Assembly (NCBI GenBank): GCA_025352915.1
Contig: JANXSA010000237.1
Coordinates: 1 to 5,371 of the forward strand
Reading direction: 5' to 3'
DNA length: 5,371 nucleotides
From: Rhodospirillales bacterium
GTDB lineage: Bacteria; Pseudomonadota; Alphaproteobacteria; Acetobacterales; Acetobacteraceae
The translations under genes and the position numbers were made by a program. Within the stretch, counting starts at the first letter, position 1; every line of letters starts with the position of its first letter. Below the pieces are notes generated by a model. That model saw only the letters and a program-made list of their open reading frames with translations, did no database searches and had not been told where the DNA came from. Below, one piece after another: positions 1 through 5,371 of this stretch.

Positions 1-49
1 CGCAAAAAAAAACACCCCGCCGGCAGCGCACATGCACGTCATAATTGTT

Positions 50-59
50 ACGATATCGT
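50..59. promoter_or_regulatory. 10-bp perfect palindrome, possible operator in the ligase leader
   Basis: The sequence ACGATATCGT is a perfect 10-bp palindrome. It lies in the only AT-rich patch of the leader (about 40-68), roughly 70 bases before the preferred ligase start. A dimeric repressor or activator could bind such a site, but the symmetry does not extend past 10 bp and I do not recognise the family. I could not find a convincing -35/-10 pair around it. Position and base composition are the only support. Confidence 0.2.
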
Positions 60-78
60 TTTTATTTCAACCCTGGCC

Positions 79-132
79 ATGCCAACCACCATCCGCCATC
101 ATCGCCGCTCACCGAACGGGCCAACCACGTGA
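79..132 (+). CDS. possible 17-codon leader ORF coupled to the ligase start
   Basis: An ATG at 79 opens a 17-codon frame (MPTTIRHHRRSPNGPTT) whose TGA at 130-132 overlaps the proposed GTG start of the ligase at 129 as GTGA. That is the arrangement seen at many translationally coupled junctions, and the ligase start has no good Shine-Dalgarno of its own. Against it, this ORF also lacks a clear ribosome binding site (only CCCTGG upstream), it resembles no peptide I know, and short ORFs arise easily by chance. Treat it as a hypothesis about how the ligase is translated. Confidence 0.12.
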   Translation: MPTTIRHHRRSPNGPTT

Positions 133-1385
133 ACCGCGAAAACCTCATCATGGTCTGCACCTGCGAAATGTCCGGCCGCGTCCGCGGCAAGGGCTTCCCC
201 GCCCGCGAGCTGCCCTCACGCATGACCAGGGGCGTCGGCTGGGTCCCCACCAACGCCATGATCAACGCCTTCTCGAAAATCCCCGCCACCCCCTTCGGCA
301 CCGGCGGCGACCTGATCCTGGTGCCCGACCCCACCACCGAAACCAACGTCGATTTCGCCGACGGCTCCGCCCACGAGCACTTCTTCCTCGGCGACCTGCG
401 CCACCTCGACGGCACCCCCTGGGCGCTCTGCCCGCGCGACTTCCTCCGCCGCGCCCTGACTGCGCTGAAAGAAGAAACCGGCCTCACCCTGCTCGCCGCC
501 TTCGAACACGAATTCACCTATACCGGCGTCGAGGAGCGCCCCGGCAACCCCTATTCGCTCGACGCCTTCCGCCGCCAAGGCATCTTCGCCGAAGCCTTCA
601 TCGCCGCCCTGCGCAATGCCGGCTGCGAACCCGACAGCTTCATGGCCGAATACGGCGCCCGCCAATACGAGTTCACCGTCGACCCCGCCGAAGGCCTCCG
701 CGCCGCCGACCGCGCCATCATCGCCCGCGAAATGGCCCGCGCCACCGCCCACCGCCTCGGTCACCAGGCCCTCTTCACCCCCATCATCGACCCCGAAGGC
801 GTCGGCAACGGCGTCCACATCCACTTCAGCTTCCGAAATGCCAATGGCGACCCCGTGATGCACGACCCCGCCGACAAGCTCGGCCTGTCACCAACCGCCC
901 AACACTTCGCCGCCGGCATCCTCCACCACCAACCCGCCCTCTGCGCCCTCACCGCCCCGGCCACCATCTCCTACATCCGCCTGCGCCCCAACCGCTGGGC
1001 CCCCACCCACGCCATCCTGGAAACCCAAGACCGAGCCGCCGCCCTGCGCATCTGCCCCACCCTGCCCGGCCCCAACATCGCCCGCCAGTTCAACGTCGAA
1101 TACCGCGTCGCCGACGCCGCCGCCTCGCCGTACATCGCCCTCGCTGCCATAGTCTGGGCCGGGCTCGACGGCATCCGAAACCAACGCCCAATCCCCACCG
1201 AAGGCCCCGCTTTGCCCGCCACCCTCGAACAAGCCCTCGACGCGCTGGAAGCCAATACCGCCGCAAGCGACTGGATGGGCGAGGTCCACCACAACGCCTA
1301 CCTGATGCACAAGCGCGGCGAAGCTGCTGCCATGACCAGCCTCACCGAAGCCGAACAATGCGCCCGCTACGCCCAAACCTACTGA
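129..1385 (+). CDS. glutamine-synthetase-fold ligase (GS family, probable gamma-glutamyl-amine or other acid-amine ligase)
   Basis: This is a 418-residue protein of the glutamine synthetase family, which joins a carboxylate to ammonia or an amine at the cost of ATP in the cytoplasm. The N-terminal beta-grasp region carries RVRGKGFP (about 17-24). The catalytic domain has the metal and glutamate ligands in order: EHE (E126, E128), EYGARQYEF (E174, E181), GNGVHIHFSF (H230, H232), RLRPNRWAP (about 284-292) and VEYRVADAAASPYIALAA (E324, R326). It is shorter than typical GSI (about 450-470) and has no recognisable adenylylation-loop tyrosine motif. The DGSS motif, whose Asp binds ammonium in true GS, is not evident; GVGWVPTNAM lies in about that place. 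This favours an amine other than ammonia, by inference. GTG at 129 is chosen because homologues as I recall them begin a few residues before the MVCTC segment. Alternatives are TTG 45 (446 aa) and ATG 150 (411 aa). It probably forms an operon with the hydrolase that follows. Confidence 0.85.
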   Translation: MNRENLIMVCTCEMSGRVRGKGFPARELPSRMTRGVGWVPTNAMINAFSKIPATPFGTGGDLILVPDPTTETNVDFADGSAHEHFFLGDLRHLDGTPWALCPRDFLRRALTALKEETGLTLLAAFEHEFTYTGVEERPGNPYSLDAFRRQGIFAEAFIAALRNAGCEPDSFMAEYGARQYEFTVDPAEGLRAADRAIIAREMARATAHRLGHQALFTPIIDPEGVGNGVHIHFSFRNANGDPVMHDPADKLGLSPTAQHFAAGILHHQPALCALTAPATISYIRLRPNRWAPTHAILETQDRAAALRICPTLPGPNIARQFNVEYRVADAAASPYIALAAIVWAGLDGIRNQRPIPTEGPALPATLEQALDALEANTAASDWMGEVHHNAYLMHKRGEAAAMTSLTEAEQCARYAQTY

Positions 1386-1388
1386 GGA
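1384..1388 (+). promoter_or_regulatory. Shine-Dalgarno for the cysteine hydrolase, overlapping the ligase stop
   Basis: GAGGA begins in the last two bases of the ligase TGA stop and sits 4 bases before the ATG at 1393. Ribosomes finishing the ligase therefore reach the hydrolase start directly. This supports the ATG choice and co-expression of the two genes. Confidence 0.6.
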
Positions 1389-1392
1389 TCAG

Positions 1393-2034
1393 ATGACCCA
1401 CCCCACCACCCGCGACCTCCCCGTCGAACCCGCCCACACCACCCTGCTGTTCATCGACGTCCAGAACTACTGCGCACGCCGCGACGGCACCGAATACAAG
1501 GACGTCCCGCCCGCCGAATTCGCCGAGAAATACAACTGGTTCTTCGACCAGATGGAACAGCGCATCGTCCCCAACATGCAACGCCTGCAAGCCGCCTGCC
1601 GCAAGGCCGGCATCGAGGTGATGTACACCGTCATCCGCAACCTCACCCAGGACGGCCGCGACCGCTCGCTCGACTACAAGATCACCGGCTTCAGCGTCCC
1701 CCCCGACAGCTGGGAAGGCCAAGTACTGGACGCCATCAAGCCCGCCCCCGACGAGATGGTGATTCCAAAAACCTCATCGAACGTCTTCGTCTCCACCAAC
1801 ATCGACTACGTACTGCGCAACCTGTCCACCAAATACCTGGTCATCTCCGGCATCGTCACCGACCAGTGCATCGCGACGGCCGCCACCACCGCCTGCGACC
1901 TCGGCTACCTCGTGACCCTGATCACCGATTCCTGCGCCACCTACACGCAACAGCGCCACGACTTCACCCTGCAAGCCATAAAGGGCTATTGTCGCCAGCG
2001 CACCACCGACGAATTCCTCCACGAAATCGCCTAG
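1393..2034 (+). CDS. isochorismatase-family cysteine hydrolase (amide/ureide amidohydrolase type)
   Basis: A 213-residue single-domain protein with the isochorismatase-like cysteine hydrolase fold. The catalytic D-K-C triad is visible: D22 in LLFIDVQNYC, K126 in MVIPKTSSNVF, and the nucleophile C159 in SGIVTDQCIATAATTACDLGY. The GIVTDQC form resembles the C-N hydrolases of the superfamily (ureidoacrylate hydrolase RutB, biuret hydrolase, N-carbamoylsarcosine amidase) more than true isochorismatases, which lack this cysteine. Length is normal and there is no signal peptide, so a cytoplasmic enzyme is expected. The ATG at 1393 has GAGGA 4 bases upstream and lies 7 bases after the ligase stop, so the two genes are almost certainly one transcript. 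By inference it cleaves an amide or ureide made by, or feeding, the ligase pathway. The exact substrate is unknown. Its TAG stop overlaps the stop of the convergent cutC-like gene. Confidence 0.88.
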   Translation: MTHPTTRDLPVEPAHTTLLFIDVQNYCARRDGTEYKDVPPAEFAEKYNWFFDQMEQRIVPNMQRLQAACRKAGIEVMYTVIRNLTQDGRDRSLDYKITGFSVPPDSWEGQVLDAIKPAPDEMVIPKTSSNVFVSTNIDYVLRNLSTKYLVISGIVTDQCIATAATTACDLGYLVTLITDSCATYTQQRHDFTLQAIKGYCRQRTTDEFLHEIA

Positions 2035-2768
2035 GCGGCCGCAATCATCGCCCGCACCCGCGCCGGATCGGTCACGGTATGGCGATACTCCCGCCCGGGA
2101 TCATCGCCCCCCATCGCCAACGCCGGATTGCGATAGCGCATCGCACTCGCCACCACCGCCGGCGCCGAGAAATGCAGCTCCATCAACCCGGCCTCGCGCC
2201 GGACCCGCCCGATCGTATCAACCCCAAGATCACCACACCCCAGGATCACAATCCGCCCCGCCGCCTGACGCACCAACTGCCCAAGCAGCTCAACCCCATC
2301 GATCCCGCTCACCTGCTGCCCACTGGTCAACACCCGATCGACCCCGCACCGGACCAACGCCTCCAACGCCTCGACCGGATCAGCCGTCATGTCGAACGCT
2401 CGATGCACCGTCACCGATAACGGCCGCGCCGCCTCGGCCAACGCCCGCGTCCGCCCCTCGTCAATCGTTCCCTCCGCTGTCAAGCACCCGAACACCACCC
2501 CCGCCGCCCCGCTCGAACGCAAGGCCCCGACATCATCCAGCATTGAAGCGAACTCGCGCGCCGAGTACAGAAAATCCCCACCCCGCGGCCGCACCATCAC
2601 CATCACCATCACGGGAACGCCAACCGCCGCCACCGCTGCGCGCACCGTGCCCATGCTCGGCGTGATCCCGCCCTCGATCAGGCTGGCGCACAACTCGATC
2701 CGATCCGCCCCGCCCTCGGCCGCCGCGACCGCCCCATCGACGCCTTCGACGCAGACCTCAATCAACAT
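2031..2768 (-). CDS. cutC: CutC-family TIM-barrel protein
   Basis: A 245-residue protein matching CutC along its length (E. coli CutC is 248). Visible family blocks, in order: GGADRIELCASLIEGGITPS (about 19-38), RPRGGDFLYS (60-69), VTVHRAFDM (119-127), RVLTSGQ (145-151), ILGCGDLG (175-182), ELHFSA (197-202) and MRYRNPALAMG (210-220). CutC was named for copper tolerance, but in E. coli that phenotype was traced to the MicL small RNA encoded at the cutC 3' end, so a direct copper role is uncertain and the enzyme activity is unknown. The start is the ATG at 2768, whose A is also the last base of the upstream peptidase TGA (TGATG). The same frame stays open upstream within the peptidase, but that extension is shadow sequence. 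An extra Met-Val pair lies before RPRGGDF (see the repeat at 2592-2612). The TAG stop lies in the CTAG shared with the convergent hydrolase. Confidence 0.92.
   Translation of the reverse strand: MLIEVCVEGVDGAVAAAEGGADRIELCASLIEGGITPSMGTVRAAVAAVGVPVMVMVMVRPRGGDFLYSAREFASMLDDVGALRSSGAAGVVFGCLTAEGTIDEGRTRALAEAARPLSVTVHRAFDMTADPVEALEALVRCGVDRVLTSGQQVSGIDGVELLGQLVRQAAGRIVILGCGDLGVDTIGRVRREAGLMELHFSAPAVVASAMRYRNPALAMGGDDPGREYRHTVTDPARVRAMIAAA
2592..2612 (-). repeat. hexanucleotide tandem repeat (3.5 copies of CACCAT) inside cutC
   Basis: Three and a half perfect copies of CACCAT on the + strand read on the coding strand as alternating GTG and ATG codons, giving the run VMVMVMV at CutC residues 53-59. 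Family members that I recall (E. coli, human) have four residues between the IPV-type strand and RPRGGDF; here there are six. One repeat unit equals two codons, so slippage would add or remove a Met-Val pair without breaking the frame. Confidence 0.75.
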
Positions 2769-3970
2769 CAGCCGACCACGCCCGCCACCGCCAGGATCGC
2801 CGTCAATCCGGCCGCCATGCCGCGCACCGAATTTTCCTTCTCCACATCGATCCACTCGCCCAGCGAGTGCCCGCGCCCACCCGTTCCGCCCGAGCCGATC
2901 TTCACCGCGGGAATGCCCAGGCTCATCGGGATGTTGGCGTCGGTCGAGGAATAGACATGCCGCGGCGTAATGCCATGTGCCGTCAGCGCCGCCGTGCAAT
3001 GGCGCACGATATCGCTGTCCACCGCCGTACTGCCCGCCGGCCGGTCGCCGATCAGCTTGGCCTCGACGGTGATCTCGCCCTCGGCGGTCGATCGCGCATG
3101 GTTCTCGGCTGCCGCCGCCTGTTGCACGATCGCCAGAAAACGCTGCTCCAACCGATCCAGTTCCGACGGCGCCTCGGACCGCAGATCGACCTCCACCCAC
3201 ACTTCATTGGGGATCGAATTGACCGAGGTGCCGCCGCCGAACACGCTGGCGCTGAACGTCGTCTTCGGCTTGGCCGGCACCGAAATCCGCGAAAGCTCCA
3301 GCATCGCCTGGCTCATCGCAAACGCCGGACTCACCAGCCCGAACGCGCCGAAACTGTGCCCGCCCGGTCCGCGGAAGGTCGCACGATAGCGCTTCGATCC
3401 CACGCCGCCGACCACCAGCCCTTCCATGTCGGGCGAGTCCACGGTGAAGAAAGCCTTGATGCGGTCTTTATACTTTCCCTCGGTGAACAGATGGCGGACG
3501 CCACGCAAATCGCCCAACCCCTCCTCACCGACATCGCCCACAAACAGGATGTCGCTGTTCGTCCGCACCCCCGCCGCATCGAGTGCCCGCATGTAGGCCA
3601 GCAACACCGCCAGGCTGCGCGTGTCGTCGCCCACGCCTGGCGCGAACAACTTCGTTCCTTCCCGCCGCACCGTCACATCGGTGCCGGCCGGGAATACCGT
3701 ATCCAGATGCGCCGCCACCACGATCAGCGGCCCGTTGCCCGCCCCGCGCCGCAGGCCCATCGCGTTGCCGATGCCGTCGAGCTCGACATCCTCCAGCCCA
3801 TGGGCGCGCAGCATCTCCAGATAATGCGCCGCCTTGGGGCCTTCGGCGAAGGGCGGTGCTGGAATCTCGGTCAGGGTGACGATATCGGCCACCGTCCGAT
3901 CGTGTTCGGCGTCCAGCAGGTCTACGATCTTGCGATACGCGGGGCTCTGCATGATCTCGGCAACACTCAC
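2768..3970 (-). CDS. M20-family metallopeptidase (PepT/ArgE/carboxypeptidase G2-like)
   Basis: A 400-residue dizinc amidohydrolase/exopeptidase of the M20 family, expected to cleave an amino-terminal residue or an N-acyl or small peptide bond in the cytoplasm. Expected residues are present in order: H88 and D90 in AAHLDTVF, the bridging Asp in GVGDDT (D115/D116), the general base E149 and metal ligand E150 in GEEGLGD, D178 in TVDSPD, and H368 in GRGHSLGEW. Roughly residues 185-300 form the lid/dimerisation domain, with GPGGHSFGAFG carrying the conserved His205. No signal peptide is seen. The start is taken as the GTG at 3970, which overlaps the TGA of the VWA gene as GTGA; a downstream in-frame ATG at 3952 is the alternative. 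The 3' end overlaps the cutC start by one base. The substrate cannot be assigned. Linkage to MoxR/VWA and CutC is positional only. Confidence 0.92.
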   Translation of the reverse strand: MSVAEIMQSPAYRKIVDLLDAEHDRTVADIVTLTEIPAPPFAEGPKAAHYLEMLRAHGLEDVELDGIGNAMGLRRGAGNGPLIVVAAHLDTVFPAGTDVTVRREGTKLFAPGVGDDTRSLAVLLAYMRALDAAGVRTNSDILFVGDVGEEGLGDLRGVRHLFTEGKYKDRIKAFFTVDSPDMEGLVVGGVGSKRYRATFRGPGGHSFGAFGLVSPAFAMSQAMLELSRISVPAKPKTTFSASVFGGGTSVNSIPNEVWVEVDLRSEAPSELDRLEQRFLAIVQQAAAAENHARSTAEGEITVEAKLIGDRPAGSTAVDSDIVRHCTAALTAHGITPRHVYSSTDANIPMSLGIPAVKIGSGGTGGRGHSLGEWIDVEKENSVRGMAAGLTAILAVAGVVG

Positions 3971-5145
3971 CGGTTCAGTTCCTTGGCCATCTCGTCAATG
4001 CCGCCCAGGGTCAACGGGAACATCCGGTTCTCGATCGACTTGCGGATCATCGAGATCGACATGGCGTGGTCCCAGGCATTGCGCGGCCGCGGGTTCAGCC
4101 AGGCGTGGCGGCGGAAATGCGACGTCAACCGCTGCAACCACACCGCCCCCGGCTCCTCGTTCCAATGCTCCACGCTGCCGCCGGGGTGGCTGACCTCATA
4201 GGGCGACATCGAGGCATCGCCGACGAAGATCGCCTTGTAGTCCGGGCCATACTTGCGCATCACCTCCTCGGTCGGCGTCATGTTGTCGTTGCGCCGCCGA
4301 TTGGTCTTCCACACGCGCTCATAGATACAATTGTGGAAGTAGAAATACTCCAGGTGCTTGAACTCGCCGCGCGCCGCGCTGAACAGCTCCTCGCACACCC
4401 GCACATGCTCATCCATCGAGCCGCCGATATCCAGGAACAGCAGCACCTTCACCGTGTTATGCCGCTCCGGCACCATCTGCAAATCGAGATAGCCGGCATT
4501 GTTCGCCGTCGTGCGGATGGTCGCCGGAATATCCAACTCGGTCGGCGTGCCCTGGCGCGCAAACCGGCGCAACCGGCGCAGCGCCAGCTTGATGTTGCGC
4601 GTGCCCAACTCGACGGTATCATCAAGGTCCTTGAATTCCCGCTTGTCCCAGACCTTGATCGCCCGCCGGTTGCGGCCTTCCTGCTGGCCGATGCGCACGC
4701 CCTCGGGATTGGCGCCATTGTTGCCGAAGGGCGAGGTGCCGCCGGTCCCGATCCATTTCGAGCCGCCCTGGTGCCGCCCCTTCTGCTCCTCAAGCAACTC
4801 CTGCAGCCGCTTCATCAGCGCCTCCAGCCCGCCGAGTTTTTCGATTTTGTCCATCTCCTCCGGCGAGAGGAACTTCTCGGCCAGGCTCCTCAGCCACTCC
4901 TCCGGCAGGTTCTGGATCGCCATGCCCTCGGGCGGTTCCAGGCCTTTGAACACCTCGCCGAACACCCGATCGAAACGGTCGAGATGGCGCTCGTCCTTCA
5001 CCAGGGTGGCGCGGCAGAGATAGTAGAAATCATCGATGGAGTAGTCGGCGACGCCGGCCTTCATGGCGCCCATCAGGGTCAGGTATTCAGTGACCGAGGC
5101 CGGCAAACCCGCCGTGCGAAGCGCCAGAACAAACGAAGCGAACAT
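3967..5145 (-). CDS. CoxE-like VWA-domain protein, partner of a MoxR AAA+ ATPase
   Basis: A 392-residue cytoplasmic protein of the CoxE-like VWA family. The N-terminal part (about 1-95) is helical, with SIDDFYYLCRATLVKDERHLDRFDRVF as its most distinctive stretch. A charged helix, possibly coiled coil (about 96-124), leads to a Gly/Asn-rich linker (about 126-160) and then the VWA domain (about 230-360). The metal-ion-dependent adhesion site is seen as LFLDIGGSMD (D239, G241, S243), a Thr at 290/292 and D310 in FVGDASMS. The first Ser of the usual DxSxS is Gly, which I recall as normal in this alphaproteobacterial family. Proteins of this type act with MoxR ATPases as metal-dependent adaptors in assembling or activating other enzymes (CoxD/CoxE, NorQ/NorD). 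The client here is unknown. The ATG at 5145 has GGGAGG five bases upstream. The 3' end overlaps the M20 gene by 4 bases. Confidence 0.92.
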   Translation of the reverse strand: MFASFVLALRTAGLPASVTEYLTLMGAMKAGVADYSIDDFYYLCRATLVKDERHLDRFDRVFGEVFKGLEPPEGMAIQNLPEEWLRSLAEKFLSPEEMDKIEKLGGLEALMKRLQELLEEQKGRHQGGSKWIGTGGTSPFGNNGANPEGVRIGQQEGRNRRAIKVWDKREFKDLDDTVELGTRNIKLALRRLRRFARQGTPTELDIPATIRTTANNAGYLDLQMVPERHNTVKVLLFLDIGGSMDEHVRVCEELFSAARGEFKHLEYFYFHNCIYERVWKTNRRRNDNMTPTEEVMRKYGPDYKAIFVGDASMSPYEVSHPGGSVEHWNEEPGAVWLQRLTSHFRRHAWLNPRPRNAWDHAMSISMIRKSIENRMFPLTLGGIDEMAKELNR

Positions 5146-5150
5146 CAGCG

Positions 5151-5156
5151 CCTCCC
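5151..5156 (-). promoter_or_regulatory. strong Shine-Dalgarno for the VWA gene
   Basis: On the - strand GGGAGG lies five bases before the ATG at 5145. It fixes the VWA start and directly abuts the outer edge of the inverted hairpin repeat, so folding of the repeat in mRNA could influence access to it. Confidence 0.65.
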
Positions 5157-5210
5157 AAGGAAGGCCAGGGCTCTGCCCTGGACCCGCCAGGGGCCGAGCC
5201 CCTGGACCTC
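5157..5210 (+). repeat. left arm of the inverted hairpin element
   Basis: The first hairpin at 5165-5181 has stem CCAGGGC / GCCCTGG (7 bp) with a TCT loop. After the spacer ACCCG, the second hairpin at 5187-5205 has stem CCAGGGGC / GCCCCTGG (8 bp) with a CGA loop, followed by ACCTC. Confidence 0.8.
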
Positions 5211-5222
5211 ATTCTAAAGTAT

Positions 5223-5281
5223 TGAGGGTCCAGGGGGCTCGGCCCCCTGGTGGGGTCCGGGGCAAAGCCCCGGCTTGCCTT
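5223..5281 (-). repeat. right arm of the inverted hairpin element
   Basis: Read on the - strand, the first hairpin (5257-5273) has stem CCGGGGC / GCCCCGG (7 bp) with a TTT loop. After the spacer ACCCCA, the second (5230-5250) has stem CCAGGGGGC / GCCCCCTGG (9 bp) with the same CGA loop as the left arm. Differences from the left arm are matched on both sides of each stem, so pairing is kept. The outer edge touches the MoxR stop codon. Confidence 0.8.
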
Positions 5282-5371
5282 ACCCTCGACGCGACAAGAA
5301 AGCCAAGCGCTCGAACAGATGCACGTCCTGTTCGTTCTTCAGCAGCGCCCCATGCAGCGGCGGGATCACCA
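5280..5371 (-). CDS. MoxR-family AAA+ ATPase, C-terminal end (partial)
   Basis: Only the last 29 residues and the TAA stop (5282-5280) are inside the window; the rest lies beyond the right edge. The peptide, IPPLHGALLKNEQDVHLFERLAFLSRRG with one preceding Val, matches the C-terminus I recall for the roughly 280-residue MoxR-type ATPases encoded beside CoxE-like VWA genes in Alphaproteobacteria. The Walker A and B motifs cannot be seen because they lie outside. The protein is expected to be a hexameric cytoplasmic ATPase working with the VWA product. The stop codon sits at the edge of the inverted hairpin repeat, 134 bases before the VWA start. Confidence 0.75.
   Translation of the reverse strand, partial: VIPPLHGALLKNEQDVHLFERLAFLSRRG

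Larger units (their letters stand above)
5157..5281. repeat. inverted pair of double-hairpin palindromic elements (REP/BIME-like)
   Basis: The whole spacer between the MoxR and VWA genes is one imperfect inverted repeat about 125 bp long. Each arm begins with AAGG, carries two GC-rich hairpins separated by an ACCC-type spacer, and ends in ACC(C)TC. The arms meet at an AT-rich centre (about 5211-5222). No T-run follows any hairpin on the - strand, so it is not a canonical Rho-independent terminator. The layout resembles repetitive extragenic palindromes arranged head to head. I recall similar CCAGGGC...GCCCTGG-ACCC blocks in Acetobacteraceae genomes, but only one copy is visible here. It could form a cruciform, or an RNA fold that tunes VWA expression relative to the ATPase. 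Confidence 0.8.

Noticed and set aside
40..68. Sigma-70 type promoter in the AT-rich leader
   Set aside because: Candidate hexamers such as TTGTTA and TTTATT are only about 10 bases apart, and no pair with 16-18 base spacing was convincing.
32..1396. A 454-codon + strand open frame overlapping the ligase in another frame
   Set aside because: Its product is an unbroken Arg/Pro/His-rich string with no domain, as expected when a GC-rich gene is read out of frame. The overlapping frame has a full set of GS motifs.
2769..3200. N-terminal extension of the cutC frame into the peptidase gene (389 codons in all)
   Set aside because: The extension is low-complexity Gly/Arg sequence lying opposite no known domain. 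CutC homology begins exactly at the ATG at 2768, which overlaps the peptidase stop.
2867..5217. Long + strand frames opposite the peptidase and VWA genes (2867-4201 and 4066-5217)
   Set aside because: These are antisense shadows; the - strand frames carry complete M20 and VWA motif sets.
5157..5281. CRISPR array or Rho-independent terminator
   Set aside because: The units are palindromes in inverted pairs, not direct repeats with spacers of constant length, and no T-run follows the stems on the - strand.

Overview
The window is high-GC, gene-dense DNA with short or overlapping junctions. It most resembles an alphaproteobacterium. An Acetobacteraceae-type genome is my best guess, from the MoxR/CoxE-like VWA pair and the GC-rich 'CCAGGGC...GCCCTGG-ACCC' hairpin repeat; this rests on recalled family patterns, not a search. 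No phage, transposase, CRISPR, tRNA or rRNA is visible.

Layout: two convergent gene groups. On the + strand, a short leader (about 1-128) holds a 10-bp palindrome and a possible 17-codon leader ORF. It is followed by a glutamine-synthetase-fold ligase (129-1385) and, 7 bases later with a clear Shine-Dalgarno, an isochorismatase-fold cysteine hydrolase (1393-2034). These look like a two-gene metabolic operon joining an ATP-dependent acid-amine (probably gamma-glutamyl-type) ligase to an amide or ureide hydrolase. The substrate cannot be read from the sequence.

The - strand group, read from right to left, has four genes. The 3' end of a MoxR-family AAA+ ATPase (5280-5371) is followed by a paired inverted hairpin repeat (about 5157-5281) and a CoxE-like VWA protein (3967-5145). 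An M20 metallopeptidase (2768-3970) and a CutC-family TIM-barrel protein (2031-2768) complete the group. VWA/M20 overlap as GTGA and M20/CutC as TGATG, so these three are probably translationally coupled. MoxR ATPase plus VWA is a recognised chaperone-like pair (compare CoxD/CoxE and NorQ/NorD); the role of the peptidase and CutC beside it is unclear.

The two groups meet tail to tail at one palindromic CTAG (2031-2034) that supplies both stop codons, leaving no room for a terminator. The best candidates for something undescribed are the ligase/hydrolase pair, whose ligase lacks the usual ammonia-site motif, and the hairpin repeat inserted inside the MoxR-VWA unit. No stretch over 300 bases lacks a gene.
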